Positions 22,088 through 32,494 of a stretch of 37,463 bases of DNA are shown piece by piece. The position numbers were made by a program, and so were the translations under genes. The DNA is from an uncultured Alphaproteobacteria bacterium (GTDB lineage: Bacteria > Pseudomonadota > Alphaproteobacteria > RF32 > CAG-239): assembly GCA_944392315.1 (NCBI GenBank), contig CALXWH010000014.1, forward strand, positions 1 to 37,463, read 5' to 3'. A model generated the notes under the pieces. That model saw only the letters and a list, made by a program, of their open reading frames with translations, made no database searches and had not been told where the DNA came from. Each line of letters begins with the position of its first letter. Position 1 is the stretch's first letter.

Positions 22088-22909
22088 TTATTTTTTATAT
22101 GGCGGCTTGTCTAAACCTTTTGGAGAATAGGTAAATACTTCACAGCCGTCTTTGGTTACACCCAAAGAGTGTTCAAACTGTGCAGACAAAGTTCTATCTT
22201 TCGTTACGGCTGTCCACCCATTAGAAAGAATCGTTCCATCCGGCTTGCCGATATTTATCATCGGTTCTATTGTAAAGAACATTCCTTCTTTAATAACGGG
22301 GCCTGTTCCTTTGCGGCCAAAATGCAATACATTTGGTTCATCATGGAAAACACGCCCTAACCCGTGACCGCAGAACATCTCTACAACTGAATAGCCATAT
22401 TTGTGTGCATAATCTTCTATCACGGCACCGATATCACCAAAATGAGCGCCCGGTTTTACAACATCTATACCGCGCATTAAGCATTCATAAGTAACTTCAC
22501 ACAAGCGTGTTGCCTTTAGTTTTGGCTTGCCGATATAGTACATTCTGGAAGTATCCCCAAACCAGCCATCTAAGGTGACGGTTACATCTATATTAACAAT
22601 ATCACCATCGGCCAACTTTCTGTCATCCGGTATGCCGTGGCAGATAACGTGGTTTATTGAGGTGCAGATGGTTTTGGGATATCCGTGGTATCCTAAGCAG
22701 GATGGAATCGCATTGTGCGACACAATGAATTCACGACACAAATCATCCAAATGTTCGGTTGTGACGCCTTCATCAACATAATCCGTAATATAATCCAAAC
22801 ATTCGGCGGCTAATTTTCCGGCACGGCGCATCCCTTCAAAATCTTCCGGACTATATAATTTAATACCGTTTTCGTCCGTTTTGATTTTTCTTTCTTCCTG
22901 CTTTGACAA
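22088..22909 (-). CDS. map: Methionine aminopeptidase type I
   Basis: 273 residues. Removes the initiator methionine from new proteins. The family blocks and metal ligands are visible: HGIPDDRKLADGDIVNIDVTV (first Asp), GWFGDTSR (second Asp), CGHGLGRVFHDEP (His), FTIEPM (Glu) and QFEHSLGV (Glu). Length is normal for type I, with a short N-terminal extension. It is upstream of radC by 20 bases and divergent from the TspO gene. Confidence 0.96.
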   Translation of the reverse strand: MSKQEERKIKTDENGIKLYSPEDFEGMRRAGKLAAECLDYITDYVDEGVTTEHLDDLCREFIVSHNAIPSCLGYHGYPKTICTSINHVICHGIPDDRKLADGDIVNIDVTVTLDGWFGDTSRMYYIGKPKLKATRLCEVTYECLMRGIDVVKPGAHFGDIGAVIEDYAHKYGYSVVEMFCGHGLGRVFHDEPNVLHFGRKGTGPVIKEGMFFTIEPMINIGKPDGTILSNGWTAVTKDRTLSAQFEHSLGVTKDGCEVFTYSPKGLDKPPYKK

Positions 22910-23055
22910 TTTTTTACTCCTTAACTTTTTGTTCTAGTTTTGTTTATATATCTTTGAATTTAAAATTGCAATTTTTTTTTGCTTTTTTCTTTAACCCTCT
23001 TTTTTTTGCGATATTCGGAAATATATCTTGCTTGATATCAATAGGAGAGATTGCC

Positions 23056-23532
23056 ATGTGTTGTAAACTTTCAAATGCGCTTTATAGTTTTTTTCTTGTG
23101 CTCATTACGGCTTTGGTTGCTAAGTATTTCACTGCTCAAGGGATGAGTAATTTTTATGAAACTTTGGATATTCCGGCAACAACACCGGAAAATCATTATT
23201 TTTCATATGCGTGGAGAGGATTATATTTTTTGCTCTTTATCAGCTTTTTTATGATTTTAGAATCGGTCAAAGATGAAGAACAGCTACTAGATGCCAAATT
23301 GTTGTTTGTTTGTCAGCTCTTTATGCAAATTTTATGGACCTTCAGTTTCTTTTATATGGAGCAGTTGATTGCCTCGGCGATTGTAATTGTTTTGCTAGAT
23401 ATTGTGGTGGCTCTCATGATGCATACTTTCTTTTTTATCAATAAGTGGGCTTTTGTACTCACTGTTCCTTATTTGCTATGGTTGCTTTTTGCAAGCTATC
23501 TGAATATTGCTATTATTTTTATGAATTTTTAG
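23056..23532 (+). CDS. TspO/MBR-family membrane protein
   Basis: 158 residues with five hydrophobic helices. The family pattern is clear at the end: ILWTFSFFYMEQL (helix 3 region), then PYLLWLLFASYLNIAIIFMN, the typical last TspO helix. The first part (NFYETLDIPATTPENHYFSYAWRGLYFLL) matches the WYxxLxxP and WTxLY region, but the usual first Trp and the aromatic-proline stretch are reduced. The family binds porphyrins and sterols and affects stress and tetrapyrrole handling. Longer upstream frames from 22903 overlap the map start; ATG 23056 follows AGGAGA at good spacing and begins the first helix. Confidence 0.75.
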   Translation: MCCKLSNALYSFFLVLITALVAKYFTAQGMSNFYETLDIPATTPENHYFSYAWRGLYFLLFISFFMILESVKDEEQLLDAKLLFVCQLFMQILWTFSFFYMEQLIASAIVIVLLDIVVALMMHTFFFINKWAFVLTVPYLLWLLFASYLNIAIIFMNF

Positions 23533-23635
23533 AAAAGAATCGTTACTTCCCTTTAATTTAAACTGGACATCCGAAAAAATGTGCTGTAATTTTGTGCGGT
23601 TAAAAGTTTAATTTAATTTTTTTGGGAAGAAAAAA

Positions 23636-26263
23636 ATGACAACGAGTGTAAATCAAATAAGAAAAACTTTCTTAGATTATTTTGAGAAGAACGGACATAA
23701 AATTGTTCCTGCTTCTTCTCTTGTTCCTGATAATGACCCGACTTTGATGTTTACTAATTCGGGTATGGTACAGTTTAAAAATATTCTAGCCGGTAACGAA
23801 ACCAGAGATTACACTCGAGCCGCCACTTCCCAAAAAAGCGTCCGAGCCGGCGGAAAGCACAACGATTTGGATAGCGTCGGCTATGACGTTCGTCACCATA
23901 CGTTTTTTGAAATGCTTGGTAACTTCTCCTTTGGTGATTATTTTAAAGAAGAAGCTATCTTTTATGCTTGGGAATTACTCACCAAGGAGTTTATGATTCC
24001 AAAGGAAAAATTGGCGGTTACAATTTTCCATACCGATGACGAGGCTTATAATATTTGGAAAAAAGTTTCAGGCCTTTCTGACGAGCGTATTATCCGTATT
24101 GCCACAAAAGATAACTTCTGGCAAATGGGAGATACCGGTCCTTGCGGTCCTTGTTCCGAAATCTTTTATGACCATGGTCCGGAAGTTTGGGGCGGATTAC
24201 CGGGAACGCCTGAAGAAGACGGGGACCGCTTTATTGAAATTTGGAACTTGGTATTTGACCAATATGAAGATTTGCCTGATGGTTCTCGTATTAACTTAAA
24301 GAAGCCTTCTATTGATACCGGTATGGGGTTGGAGAGAATTGCCGCTATTTTGCAAGGTGTTCATTCTAACTTTGATATTGATACTTTCCAACACCTGATT
24401 AAGGCGATTGCCGATATTGCCAATACTGATCCGAAAGGACCGTTGCAAGCATCTCATAACGTTATTGCCGACCACTTGCGCGCTATGTGCTTTTTGATTG
24501 CAGACGGCGTTTTGCCTTCTAACGAAGGGCGTGGCTATGTTTTGCGTCGTATTATGCGTCGTGCGATGAGACACGCTTATTTGCTTGGTGTTAAAGAACC
24601 GATGATGTATAAACTTCTGCCGGTTTTACAAAAAGAAATGGGCGACGCTTATCCGGAATTGTATCGTTTTGAAAAACTTATCAGTGAAACCATTAAAGCG
24701 GAAGAAACTCGTTTTGGTAAAACTCTTGATAAGGGTATGCGCCTCTTGGACGATGAAGCATCACATCTTCATCAAGGCGATGTTCTCAGCGGTGAAACAG
24801 CCTTTAAGCTTTATGACACTTATGGTTTCCCGCTTGATTTAACACAAGATGCGTTGAAAAACAAAGGTATCCATGTTGATGTTGAAGGCTTTGATGCCGC
24901 TATGGCTAAACAAAAAGAAGAAGCTCGTAAAAGTTGGGCGGGCTCTGGCGATGCCGGAACAGAAAAAATCTGGTTTGAAGTTAAAGAAAATATCGGTGGA
25001 ACTGAATTTTTGGGTTATAACACTACAAAGAGTGATGGTATTATTAAAGCACTTGTTCAAGACGGTAAACAGGTTGATTCCGTTAAAAGCGGTGAATTTT
25101 ATTTGGTTGCCAACCAGACACCTTTTTATGGCGAATGCGGCGGTCAGGTTGGTGATATCGGTGTTATTATCGGCAAAAATTTCAAGGCTGAAGTTTATGA
25201 TACCAAGCGCAAACTGGATACCGTATTTGTTCATTGTTGCAGAATGATTGAAGGTGAAGCTAAGTTAGAAGATTTTGCATCATTTGAAGTTAATGAACAA
25301 AATCGTAAGCAAATTTGCGCTAATCACTCGGTTACACATCTTGTTCATAAAGCATTGCGCACTATTTTGGGTGAGCATGTTATGCAAAAAGGTTCTTTGG
25401 TGGCTGCGGACAGAATGCGTTTTGATATTTCTCATCCAAAGCAAATCACTGCTGAAGAATTAAAGCTTGCTGAAGATATGGTCAACGATGCTATTCGCAA
25501 AAATTATCATGTTAACACGGTTTTGATGAACCAAGATGAAGCGATTAAAACTGGTGCGATGGCTTTGTTTGGTGAAAAATATGGCGATGAAGTTCGCGTG
25601 GTCATTATGGAAAAAGACGGCGAGGTTTATTCTCGTGAACTTTGCGGCGGTACGCATGTTTCTGATACTGGGGAAATCGGATATTTCAATATTTTATCCG
25701 AATCGGCTGTTTCCGCAGGCGTTCGTCGTATTGAATGCGTTACGGGTAAAGGGGCTGAGCAATATGTTGACTCTATGGAAGATAAACTGCATGCCGTATG
25801 CAACACATTAAAGACAAACGTTAACGACTTGGAAGCTCGTGTTTCTAATTTGATTGAAGAAAGAAAGAAACTGGAAGCAGAAGTCTTTAATTTGAAAAAG
25901 ACTTTAGCCAGCGGCGGTGCTTCTCAAAACAGTGATGTTGAAATGGTCAATGGGGTTAAATTCATCGGTAAAGTTATTCCGGATGTTCACCCTAAAGAGT
26001 TGAAAGCCTTTATTGATGATATGAGCCAACATATCGGGTCTGGTGTTATGGTTTTGGCTACAGACAAAGATGGCAAAGCTTCTATTGTCGTTGGCGTTAC
26101 CAAAGACCTCACCAACAAGTATTCTGCGGTTGATTTGGTTCGTATTGCCTCCGGTGTTGTCGGCGGACAAGGCGGTGGCGGCAGACCGGATATGGCGCAA
26201 GCCGGTGGTCCGGATGCAAGCAAATTAACTCTTGCTTTTGAAGAAGTTAAAAAGGCTATTTAA
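23636..26263 (+). CDS. alaS: Alanyl-tRNA synthetase
   Basis: 875 residues, full length. Class II catalytic domain at the N-terminus ([42 protein letters not shown]), a tRNA-recognition helical domain, and the editing domain with metal ligands His564 and His568 (NHSVTHLVH) and Cys670-x-x-x-His674 (CGGTH). A coiled coil (~720-760) leads to the C-terminal C-Ala domain ending [13 protein letters not shown]. It ligates alanine to tRNA-Ala and clears Ser/Gly mischarging. GGGAAGAA precedes the ATG. A terminator follows, so it appears to be a single-gene unit. Confidence 0.98.
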   Translation: MTTSVNQIRKTFLDYFEKNGHKIVPASSLVPDNDPTLMFTNSGMVQFKNILAGNETRDYTRAATSQKSVRAGGKHNDLDSVGYDVRHHTFFEMLGNFSFGDYFKEEAIFYAWELLTKEFMIPKEKLAVTIFHTDDEAYNIWKKVSGLSDERIIRIATKDNFWQMGDTGPCGPCSEIFYDHGPEVWGGLPGTPEEDGDRFIEIWNLVFDQYEDLPDGSRINLKKPSIDTGMGLERIAAILQGVHSNFDIDTFQHLIKAIADIANTDPKGPLQASHNVIADHLRAMCFLIADGVLPSNEGRGYVLRRIMRRAMRHAYLLGVKEPMMYKLLPVLQKEMGDAYPELYRFEKLISETIKAEETRFGKTLDKGMRLLDDEASHLHQGDVLSGETAFKLYDTYGFPLDLTQDALKNKGIHVDVEGFDAAMAKQKEEARKSWAGSGDAGTEKIWFEVKENIGGTEFLGYNTTKSDGIIKALVQDGKQVDSVKSGEFYLVANQTPFYGECGGQVGDIGVIIGKNFKAEVYDTKRKLDTVFVHCCRMIEGEAKLEDFASFEVNEQNRKQICANHSVTHLVHKALRTILGEHVMQKGSLVAADRMRFDISHPKQITAEELKLAEDMVNDAIRKNYHVNTVLMNQDEAIKTGAMALFGEKYGDEVRVVIMEKDGEVYSRELCGGTHVSDTGEIGYFNILSESAVSAGVRRIECVTGKGAEQYVDSMEDKLHAVCNTLKTNVNDLEARVSNLIEERKKLEAEVFNLKKTLASGGASQNSDVEMVNGVKFIGKVIPDVHPKELKAFIDDMSQHIGSGVMVLATDKDGKASIVVGVTKDLTNKYSAVDLVRIASGVVGGQGGGGRPDMAQAGGPDASKLTLAFEEVKKAI

Positions 26264-26270
26264 GTTTTTT

Positions 26271-26303
26271 AAGAGAAGTGTCTTCGTGGCACTTCTCTTT
26301 TTA
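26271..26303 (+). terminator. Rho-independent terminator of alaS
   Basis: AAGAGAAGTG / CACTTCTCTT stem (10 perfect pairs), 9-base loop, T-run. Confidence 0.92.
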
Positions 26304-26345
26304 TGTTTCTTTCAGTTATGTTTTGAAATATAAAGGAGCTGTTTT

Positions 26346-26549
26346 ATGAAAATCGGTATCAGAAAGCCCTCTCTTAAAAAGATGATTGCCGCTAGGACTT
26401 CTGTTAAACGGATTGTTCGCCATAATCTTGGGCTTAAAGCACCGCGTGGCTTTGGATGGCTTACCAACCCGAAAAAGGCACTTTATAACCGCGTATACAA
26501 TCGCACAACCGTCAGCGTCTTTTCGCTTTTCAAGAAATTGTTTAAGTGA
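26346..26549 (+). CDS. Small basic protein, conserved but uncharacterised
   Basis: 67 residues, strongly basic (about one third Lys/Arg). Pattern: RKPSLKKMIAARTSVKR, GLKAPRGFGWLTNPKKALYNRVYNRTT, which I have met in short uncharacterised proteins of Firmicutes and other gut bacteria, often near membrane or phage-like genes. AAAGGAG precedes the ATG at normal spacing, which supports translation. No helix for membrane insertion; it could bind nucleic acid. Function unknown. Confidence 0.7.
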   Translation: MKIGIRKPSLKKMIAARTSVKRIVRHNLGLKAPRGFGWLTNPKKALYNRVYNRTTVSVFSLFKKLFK

Positions 26550-26691
26550 GCTATTAATCTCAACAGTTTTATATTTTTTGAGAATAGCACTTGTTATTCT
26601 GCCAAATCTATTTTTGGAATAATGCAAGAATTTTATTGCTTTTCAAATCCTTTTCAGGCAAATTGATGTCGTTTTGAGAAAGGATTTAAAA

Positions 26692-27063
26692 ATGGCTTTT
26701 GTTTTTAATCATTTTAATTTTAATGTTGCAGATTTACAGACCAGCCTTGCTTTTTATGAAAAAGCGTTGGGCTTTCATGAAGTCGGGCGGATTGAAGATA
26801 AAGATGGGGCTTATGTTATTGTTTATCTGGGAGATGGAAAATCTGATTTTCGCCTGGAATTGACTTGGCTTAAAGATCATCCGCAAAAGTATGATTTGGG
26901 AGAATGTGAATTTCATTTGGCTCTGACGACAGATGACTATCAAAAGGCTTTTGACTTTCACAAACAAAACGGTTGGGTTTGCTTTGTCAATGAGGCTATG
27001 GGAATCTATTTTATTGAAGATCCAGACGGCTATTGGATTGAAATTTTGCCACCGCAAAAATAA
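26692..27063 (+). CDS. Glyoxalase I-like VOC metalloprotein
   Basis: 123 residues with the two beta-alpha-beta-beta-beta modules of the vicinal-oxygen-chelate fold. Four metal ligands of the glyoxalase I type can be placed: His near residue 6 (FNHFNFNVADL), Glu in FRLELTW, His in CEFHLALTTDD and Glu in GYWIEILPP. A lactoylglutathione lyase-like activity (methylglyoxal detoxification) is likely; other VOC enzymes cannot be excluded. AAAGGA lies 8 bases before the ATG at 26692; an upstream start at 26674 lacks such support. The gene converges with rnd, the two stops being only 3 bases apart. Confidence 0.85.
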   Translation: MAFVFNHFNFNVADLQTSLAFYEKALGFHEVGRIEDKDGAYVIVYLGDGKSDFRLELTWLKDHPQKYDLGECEFHLALTTDDYQKAFDFHKQNGWVCFVNEAMGIYFIEDPDGYWIEILPPQK

Positions 27064-27066
27064 TTT

Positions 27067-28233
27067 TTAAGCTATTTCTTTAACTACAATATCATGGGCG
27101 TTGGCGTCATAGACAATGCCCAATTTTCCTTTGCGGAACTCTTCGGCCGTTTTGCCGAAAACATCATAACGCCAGCCTTTCAGAATCTGATTTTTGGCTT
27201 TGGGATTTTTGATATATTCTCGTAAATTTTTCTCACTCGTGATTAAACGCGATACAACGCCAAATTCATTGCTCTTTATTTTTAACAGTAGCTTTAATAC
27301 CTCACACAGCGAATGTTGACTTGGTGAGATGGTTACTTCGCGTTCACGGTCAAAGTGCCCTAACGTTTTATCAAACCTTTCTCCGGTCAGAGAGGCTAAT
27401 ACTTCTACCATTTCTTTAGCTAATTTGCTTTTGGCGACGTCTGGACGAATGCCTCTTACCTGTTTCATTTCGGCCATATCTTTCGGAAAAGCCGTGGCGA
27501 TGTTTATCAAGGTTTCATCTTTGATGATTGTCTGGCGTGAAATATTACGTTCTTGTGCCATTTTTTCACGCCACTCGGCTAAAGCCTTAAGAGCGTTTAG
27601 AAAGGGAAGAGAATGCCCGTTATGGCGAATTCGCAACCAGGCATCTGCCGGATTTTGTTCATAATGCGCGATGTCTACTAAGTCGGCCATATCCTCCTCT
27701 ATCCAGCTCTCGCGTTTGTTTTCTTTTAAGTAGGCGGCAATTTGTTTATAACATTTTATCAAATGTGTAACATCTCCGGCGGCATACTCTAATTGTTCCG
27801 CGCTCAAAGGTCTTAACTGCCAATTGGTTAAGCGGCAAGATTTATCCAACTCTATTCCGCAATATACTCTTACTAAATTTTCATAGCTGACAGCCTCGCC
27901 CAAACCACACGCCTGTGCGGCTATTTGCGTATCAAACACCGGTGTTGGGATGGCTCCAGATAAATTATACAATATTTCTATATCCTGCCGGCCGGAGTGA
28001 AAAACCTTTAATATCTTTTTATTTTGCAACAAAGAAAAGAAACTCTCATAATCCATTTCTTTTGCCATGGGATCTATCAAATATGCGCCGTCTTCATATC
28101 CGACTTGTATTAGGCAGGGTATCGGATAATATGTTTTTTCACGGATAAACTCGCAATCTATGGCGATGATTTTTTGTTTTTTTAATACTTTGCAGGCGTT
28201 TTGCAGCTCTTTGGTGTTATCTATTAAATTCAT
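27067..28233 (-). CDS. rnd: Ribonuclease D
   Basis: 388 residues. A 3'-to-5' exoribonuclease of the DEDDy type that trims tRNA precursors. Catalytic residues: Asp26 and Glu28 (AIDCEF), Asp84 (HSGRQD), Tyr150 and Asp154 (YAAGDV). An HRDC domain follows (~205-290, WREKMAQERNISRQTII). Length and domain order are standard. It is divergent from aspS, an arrangement common in Alphaproteobacteria. Confidence 0.95.
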   Translation of the reverse strand: MNLIDNTKELQNACKVLKKQKIIAIDCEFIREKTYYPIPCLIQVGYEDGAYLIDPMAKEMDYESFFSLLQNKKILKVFHSGRQDIEILYNLSGAIPTPVFDTQIAAQACGLGEAVSYENLVRVYCGIELDKSCRLTNWQLRPLSAEQLEYAAGDVTHLIKCYKQIAAYLKENKRESWIEEDMADLVDIAHYEQNPADAWLRIRHNGHSLPFLNALKALAEWREKMAQERNISRQTIIKDETLINIATAFPKDMAEMKQVRGIRPDVAKSKLAKEMVEVLASLTGERFDKTLGHFDREREVTISPSQHSLCEVLKLLLKIKSNEFGVVSRLITSEKNLREYIKNPKAKNQILKGWRYDVFGKTAEEFRKGKLGIVYDANAHDIVVKEIA

Positions 28234-28366
28234 TCGGCTGGTTCCCTTTCTTTTTTGATGATTTTACGGGGGATTGTTTAAGATTTTTTTAATTTTAGCT
28301 TGCATTTATGCTATTTTAGAGTAAAAATGGCGGCATTAACGTTGAAACAATTATTCAGAGGATCTA

Positions 28367-30130
28367 ATGTTAGAATACAGAACGCATACCTGTGGTGAGC
28401 TTAGAGCTGCTGACGCAGGTAAAAAAGTAAAACTCTCCGGTTGGATACATCGTAAACGCAATTTGGGTAATTTGTGCTTTGTGGATTTACGCGACCACTA
28501 TGGTATTACCCAATGTGTGGTTGATAGCTCCAGCGATTTGTTCAAACAACTTGAAGATATTCGTGTGGAAAGTGTTATTACCGTTGACGGAGATGTTGTT
28601 TTACGTGAAAGCGTTAATAAAAATATGCCGACCGGCGATATTGAAGTTAAAGTTACACACGTTGAACTTCACTCTATGGCTGACGTGCTTCCTATCCAAG
28701 TGTTCGGTGAAGATAATTCTCCGGAAGAAATGCGCTTAAAATATCGTTTCTTGGATTTGCGCAGAGAGAAAATTCACAGCAACATTATTTTGCGCTGCCA
28801 CGTTATCAAAAGAATGCGCGAATTGATGAACGAACAGGGATTTTTGGAATATCAAACACCGATTTTGACTGCTTCTTCTCCGGAAGGGGCTAGAGACTTT
28901 TTGGTTCCGTCTCGTTTGAACCCGGGGAAATTTTATGCCCTGCCGCAGTCTCCGCAACAATTCAAACAATTGTTGATGGTTTCCGGCTTTGATAAATATT
29001 TTCAAATTGCTCCGTGTTTTCGTGATGAAGATCCTCGTGCCGACCGTTGCCCTGGGGAATTTTATCAACTGGATATGGAGATGTCTTTCGCTACTCAAGA
29101 AGATGTTTTTGCCGTTATGGAAAAGACGATGGGAACAATCTTTAATGAGTTTGCTAATGGCAAAACTGTTGATCAGGCACCTTTTAAGCGAATCGCTTTT
29201 AAGGATGCGATGCTTAAATATGGTTCGGATAAGCCGGATTTGAGAAATCCGCTTGTTATTCAAGATGCGACACCTTTCTTTAATAATTCGGGTTTTGGCG
29301 TTTATGATACAAAAGCTGCCAATGGGGAAGAATTGCGTGCTATTGTTATCCCCGATGCCGGTGAAAAACCACGTTCTTTCTTTGATAAATTAGATGGCTT
29401 TGCGAAAGAAGAAGGTTTTGGCGGTATGGCTTATGTTGCTTTATCTGCTAACGGTGCGAAAGGTATTGCCAAATTCTTTAGCGAAGAGAAAATGTCTGAA
29501 CTTAAAACTATGTTTGGACTGAAAGACGGTGACGCGATTGTTTTTATGGGCGGTAATAAAAAGCTTATCAATAAATTTGCCGGAAAAGTTCGCACTAAAC
29601 TTGGTGAAGATCTGGATTTGATTGAAAAGAACGCCTTTAGAATTTGTTGGATTGTTGACTTCCCGTTCTATGAAGAAAATGAAGAAACCGGAGAGGTTCA
29701 ATTTTCTCACAACCCGTTTTCTATGCCACAAGGCGGAATGGATGCGCTCTTAAACAAGGACCCATTTGAAATTCTTGCTTATCAATATGACTTCGTTTGC
29801 AACGGTGTTGAGTTAGCTTCCGGTGCTGTTCGTAACCATAAACCGGAAATCATGTACAAAGCCTTTGAATTGGCCGGTTATGACAACAGCGTTGTTGACA
29901 GTAAATTCGGCGGGATGATTAACGCCTTTAAGTATGGGGCTCCTCCTCACGCCGGTTGCGCTCCGGGGATTGATCGTACAGTTATGTTGCTCTTAGACGA
30001 GCCGATTATTCGTGATGTTATCTTGTTCCCGCTTAACGGTAAAGCACAAGATTTGTTAATGCAGGCACCGAATACGGTATCTGAGCAGCAGCTTAAAGAT
30101 TTGCATATTGAAATCAAAGCTGACGCATAG
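28367..30130 (+). CDS. aspS: Aspartyl-tRNA synthetase
   Basis: 587 residues, bacterial type. Anticodon-binding OB fold at the N-terminus ([27 protein letters not shown]), the class II catalytic core with motif 2 ([20 protein letters not shown]) and motif 3 ([10 protein letters not shown]), and a GAD insertion domain between them (~290-420). Whether it also charges tRNA-Asn cannot be decided from this window. GAGG lies upstream of the ATG; a terminator follows. Confidence 0.98.
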   Translation: MLEYRTHTCGELRAADAGKKVKLSGWIHRKRNLGNLCFVDLRDHYGITQCVVDSSSDLFKQLEDIRVESVITVDGDVVLRESVNKNMPTGDIEVKVTHVELHSMADVLPIQVFGEDNSPEEMRLKYRFLDLRREKIHSNIILRCHVIKRMRELMNEQGFLEYQTPILTASSPEGARDFLVPSRLNPGKFYALPQSPQQFKQLLMVSGFDKYFQIAPCFRDEDPRADRCPGEFYQLDMEMSFATQEDVFAVMEKTMGTIFNEFANGKTVDQAPFKRIAFKDAMLKYGSDKPDLRNPLVIQDATPFFNNSGFGVYDTKAANGEELRAIVIPDAGEKPRSFFDKLDGFAKEEGFGGMAYVALSANGAKGIAKFFSEEKMSELKTMFGLKDGDAIVFMGGNKKLINKFAGKVRTKLGEDLDLIEKNAFRICWIVDFPFYEENEETGEVQFSHNPFSMPQGGMDALLNKDPFEILAYQYDFVCNGVELASGAVRNHKPEIMYKAFELAGYDNSVVDSKFGGMINAFKYGAPPHAGCAPGIDRTVMLLLDEPIIRDVILFPLNGKAQDLLMQAPNTVSEQQLKDLHIEIKADA

Positions 30131-30140
30131 TTAAAATGAA

Positions 30141-30178
30141 ATAAGGCAGTCAGAAGATTGGCTGCCTTATCTTTTTTT
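30141..30178 (+). terminator. Rho-independent terminator of aspS
   Basis: ATAAGGCAG / CTGCCTTAT stem (9 pairs), 12-base loop, then a T-run. The next gene starts right after it, so the two are not one operon or readthrough is needed. Confidence 0.88.
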
Positions 30179-30191
30179 GATGGATTATTAT

Positions 30192-31658
30192 ATGATTAAG
30201 GATGTTTCGTTACCTGTTTCCAACAAAGTTATTTGCGGTTTGATATGGTGCGTTTTTGTGGCGTTGTCATTATATATTGCACCTTATCACGAAGTTTGGG
30301 CGGATGAAGTTCAGGCTTTTTTGATTGCTCGCGATGCTTCTGTTGCAGACATTATCTCTGCTGTTCCCCACCAAGAAGGGCAGCCTTCACTCTGGCACTT
30401 GGTTCTTAAGGGGTTTATTTTTGTTTTTGGAAAAAATCTCAATCTCACGTATGTTTCCATCTTTATTATGTCTTTGACTGTGGGAATATTTCTCTTTTTA
30501 TACAATGTACCGCTTCTTTATAAAATACTTATTCCGCTCGGGCACTATTTTCTGTATCAATACAATATCATCTCGCGCAATTATTGCTTGGCGTATCTGG
30601 CGTTAGCTCTTTTGGGATATATATATCCGCTGCGGCATAAATATATTTGGCGGTATGCTTTTGTGCTCTTGCTGCTGGCCGAATCTACCTCTTTTTTAGC
30701 TCCGGTGGCGGCTGTTCTGGGCTTACTTTGGCTTTATGAAGCCTATCAAAAGGGAACACGCTCATTGTTCCGGTACGTAGCGCCTATGTTTATGCTTGCG
30801 TGCTTTGGGCTTTTAATGATTTGGCAAATCTTTCCGCTTAACTACAGTTCTTACAGCCTCCGCATTGGTGATATTAAAAATTATCCTTATAGTATTTTTG
30901 TGCATTTTCCGGAGGCTTTTTTTGCCGGAGAAAATTTGATTGTTAATTTGTTATTTTTATTGGGAATTGCTTTTTGTGCTATCAGAGCGGTTATGTCTGT
31001 TTCGTTTTGGAAAAGTATTTCCTCTCATCAAAAGACAATTTGTTATGTATTAGTGCTCTGGGGAACATTTAGCATTGTTTATTTTGTAGCGAGACCAATG
31101 TTTTATCATCAAGGGCTTATTTGGGGGATTTTCCTATGCACGCTTTATATGTTCTTTCCGGATTATGTTTGTCAGCGTAAACATTACCTTTTTGTTGCTT
31201 GTTTGCTTATGCAAATCTATTGGAGTTTCGGAAGTATTTACTTTGATATCAAACAGCCCTACTCCGCTCAATTTGATGCTATGAAAATTTTGCAACAACA
31301 TCACCCCAAGGTGCAAAAAATTCAGGCAATCGGTTTTCATACACTACCGTTAGAATTTTTACTTTCTCAAACTCAGATGTATCCTGACCACTCTTATCCC
31401 TTGTATTGGCTTTGGACGCCCAATGACCTTAAATATAGATATGACGATGAAGGTATTCAAAAAAGAGTTGATGAACACAAAGATATTCTTGTCGTTGATG
31501 CGTATGAAGCACCGCGTGTGAACCTTGATTTTTATGAAAATACAGACAACTTTTATATTTATAAAGTTCCGGCGGCAGCGGTATACAAAGGTTATTTGTT
31601 TTATGAACAAGGGCTAAATTTGTATATCAAAAAATCTCTTGGGGAGAAAAGTTTTTAA
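30192..31658 (+). CDS. GT-C-like polytopic membrane protein
   Basis: About 488 residues with some ten to eleven membrane helices in the first ~370 residues and a soluble C-terminal part. In the first outer loop, VWADEVQAFLIARDASV is the Asp-Glu motif typical of GT-C glycosyltransferases that use lipid-linked sugars, followed by HQEGQPSLWHLVL. The C-terminal half contains Trp- and Tyr-rich soluble sequence. It probably transfers a sugar in the periplasm; donor and acceptor are unknown. The start may be ATG 30180 or ATG 30192. I chose 30192 because 30180 directly follows the aspS terminator, whereas GATGGA precedes 30192. Confidence 0.75.
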   Translation: MIKDVSLPVSNKVICGLIWCVFVALSLYIAPYHEVWADEVQAFLIARDASVADIISAVPHQEGQPSLWHLVLKGFIFVFGKNLNLTYVSIFIMSLTVGIFLFLYNVPLLYKILIPLGHYFLYQYNIISRNYCLAYLALALLGYIYPLRHKYIWRYAFVLLLLAESTSFLAPVAAVLGLLWLYEAYQKGTRSLFRYVAPMFMLACFGLLMIWQIFPLNYSSYSLRIGDIKNYPYSIFVHFPEAFFAGENLIVNLLFLLGIAFCAIRAVMSVSFWKSISSHQKTICYVLVLWGTFSIVYFVARPMFYHQGLIWGIFLCTLYMFFPDYVCQRKHYLFVACLLMQIYWSFGSIYFDIKQPYSAQFDAMKILQQHHPKVQKIQAIGFHTLPLEFLLSQTQMYPDHSYPLYWLWTPNDLKYRYDDEGIQKRVDEHKDILVVDAYEAPRVNLDFYENTDNFYIYKVPAAAVYKGYLFYEQGLNLYIKKSLGEKSF

Positions 31659-31683
31659 TTCTTAATTTTAAATTAAAAAGTGC

Positions 31684-31711
31684 TTTACTTTTTAAAATAT
31701 TCGTGTATAAA
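31684..31711 (+). promoter_or_regulatory. Candidate promoter of rpmI-rplT
   Basis: TTTACT (31684-31689), 16-base spacer, TATAAA (31706-31711). It sits between the stop of the membrane protein and rpmI, as expected for a promoter of the ribosomal protein genes. Confidence 0.45.
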
Positions 31712-31736
31712 CTACTTTGAATAACAGAGAGGGCTA

Positions 31737-31772
31737 ATGGCATGCCTTACTGTTGTCTTGAATCCAACTTAA
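31737..31772 (+). CDS. Possible 11-residue leader peptide before rpmI
   Basis: MACLTVVLNPT is an 11-codon frame with GAGAGGG just upstream, lying between the candidate promoter and rpmI. It could act as a leader, or be chance. Confidence 0.2.
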   Translation: MACLTVVLNPT

Positions 31773-31790
31773 TTTTTGAAAGGGATTGAA

Positions 31791-31988
31791 ATGCCTAAAT
31801 TAAAAACAAAAAGTTCTGCTAAAAAACGTTTTAGCGTTACCGGTACCGGTAAGTTAAAAAGAAATTTTGCGAAAAAGAGACACTGCCTCTTCTGCAAAAC
31901 TCAGAAAATGAAAAGACAAGCTCGCGGCACAACTTTGTTGTCAGAAGTTGATGTTCAGATTGTTAAAAAGTTTTTACCTTATTTGTAG
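31791..31988 (+). CDS. rpmI: 50S ribosomal protein L35
   Basis: 65 residues of the L35 family: [14 protein letters not shown], followed by the basic loop [25 protein letters not shown] and LLSEVD are the usual end. ATG 31791 follows AAAGGGA; an in-frame TTG five codons upstream is not used. rplT follows 18 bases later. The infC gene usual before rpmI in many bacteria is absent here; a GT-C protein gene precedes instead. Confidence 0.96.
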   Translation: MPKLKTKSSAKKRFSVTGTGKLKRNFAKKRHCLFCKTQKMKRQARGTTLLSEVDVQIVKKFLPYL

Positions 31989-32006
31989 TTGTAGGAGGAT
32001 TTATAA

Positions 32007-32366
32007 ATGTCTCGTGTTAAAAGAGGTGTAACAGCTCACGCTCGCCATAAGAAAATTATTGATATGGCTAAAGGCTATAGAGGACGTAATAAAAACGTTT
32101 TCAGAGTTGCTGTTGAAAAAGTTGAAAAAGGTTTGCAGTATGCTTATCGTGATAGAAAAGCAAAGAAGAGAAACTTCCGTTCTTTGTGGATCCAACGTAT
32201 TAACGCTGCTACTCGTTTGAATGATATGACTTATTCTCGATTTATTAGCGGGCTCGTTAAGGCAGGTATTGAGCTTGACCGTAAAGTGCTGGCTGATATC
32301 GCTTATAGAGAGCCCCAAGCTTTTGCTAAGTTAGTAGAAACTGCCAAAGCGGCTCTGGCTAAATAA
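32007..32366 (+). CDS. rplT: 50S ribosomal protein L20
   Basis: 119 residues of L20: [35 protein letters not shown] at the N-terminus and [29 protein letters not shown] at the end. AGGAGG precedes the ATG. L20 binds 23S rRNA early in 50S assembly and represses its own operon in several bacteria. A terminator follows, so pheST is a separate unit. Confidence 0.98.
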   Translation: MSRVKRGVTAHARHKKIIDMAKGYRGRNKNVFRVAVEKVEKGLQYAYRDRKAKKRNFRSLWIQRINAATRLNDMTYSRFISGLVKAGIELDRKVLADIAYREPQAFAKLVETAKAALAK

Positions 32367-32396
32367 TTTTTTAGTATAGTTTATATCAGTTTTGAA

Positions 32397-32429
32397 GAGT
32401 CGTCTTGGGCAACCAAGAGGACTCTTTTG
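32397..32429 (+). terminator. Rho-independent terminator of rpmI-rplT
   Basis: GAGTCGTCTTGG / CCAAGAGGACTC stem (one mismatch), GCAA loop, then T-run. Confidence 0.9.
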
Positions 32430-32494
32430 TATTTAAAATTTTTGCCATGGTAGGGTTCCTACTGCTGAGCGCAAAATTGAAGTATTATTAAAAG

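Noticed and set aside
28736..29263. 175-codon minus-strand frame inside aspS
   Set aside because: Shadow of a full-length conserved gene.
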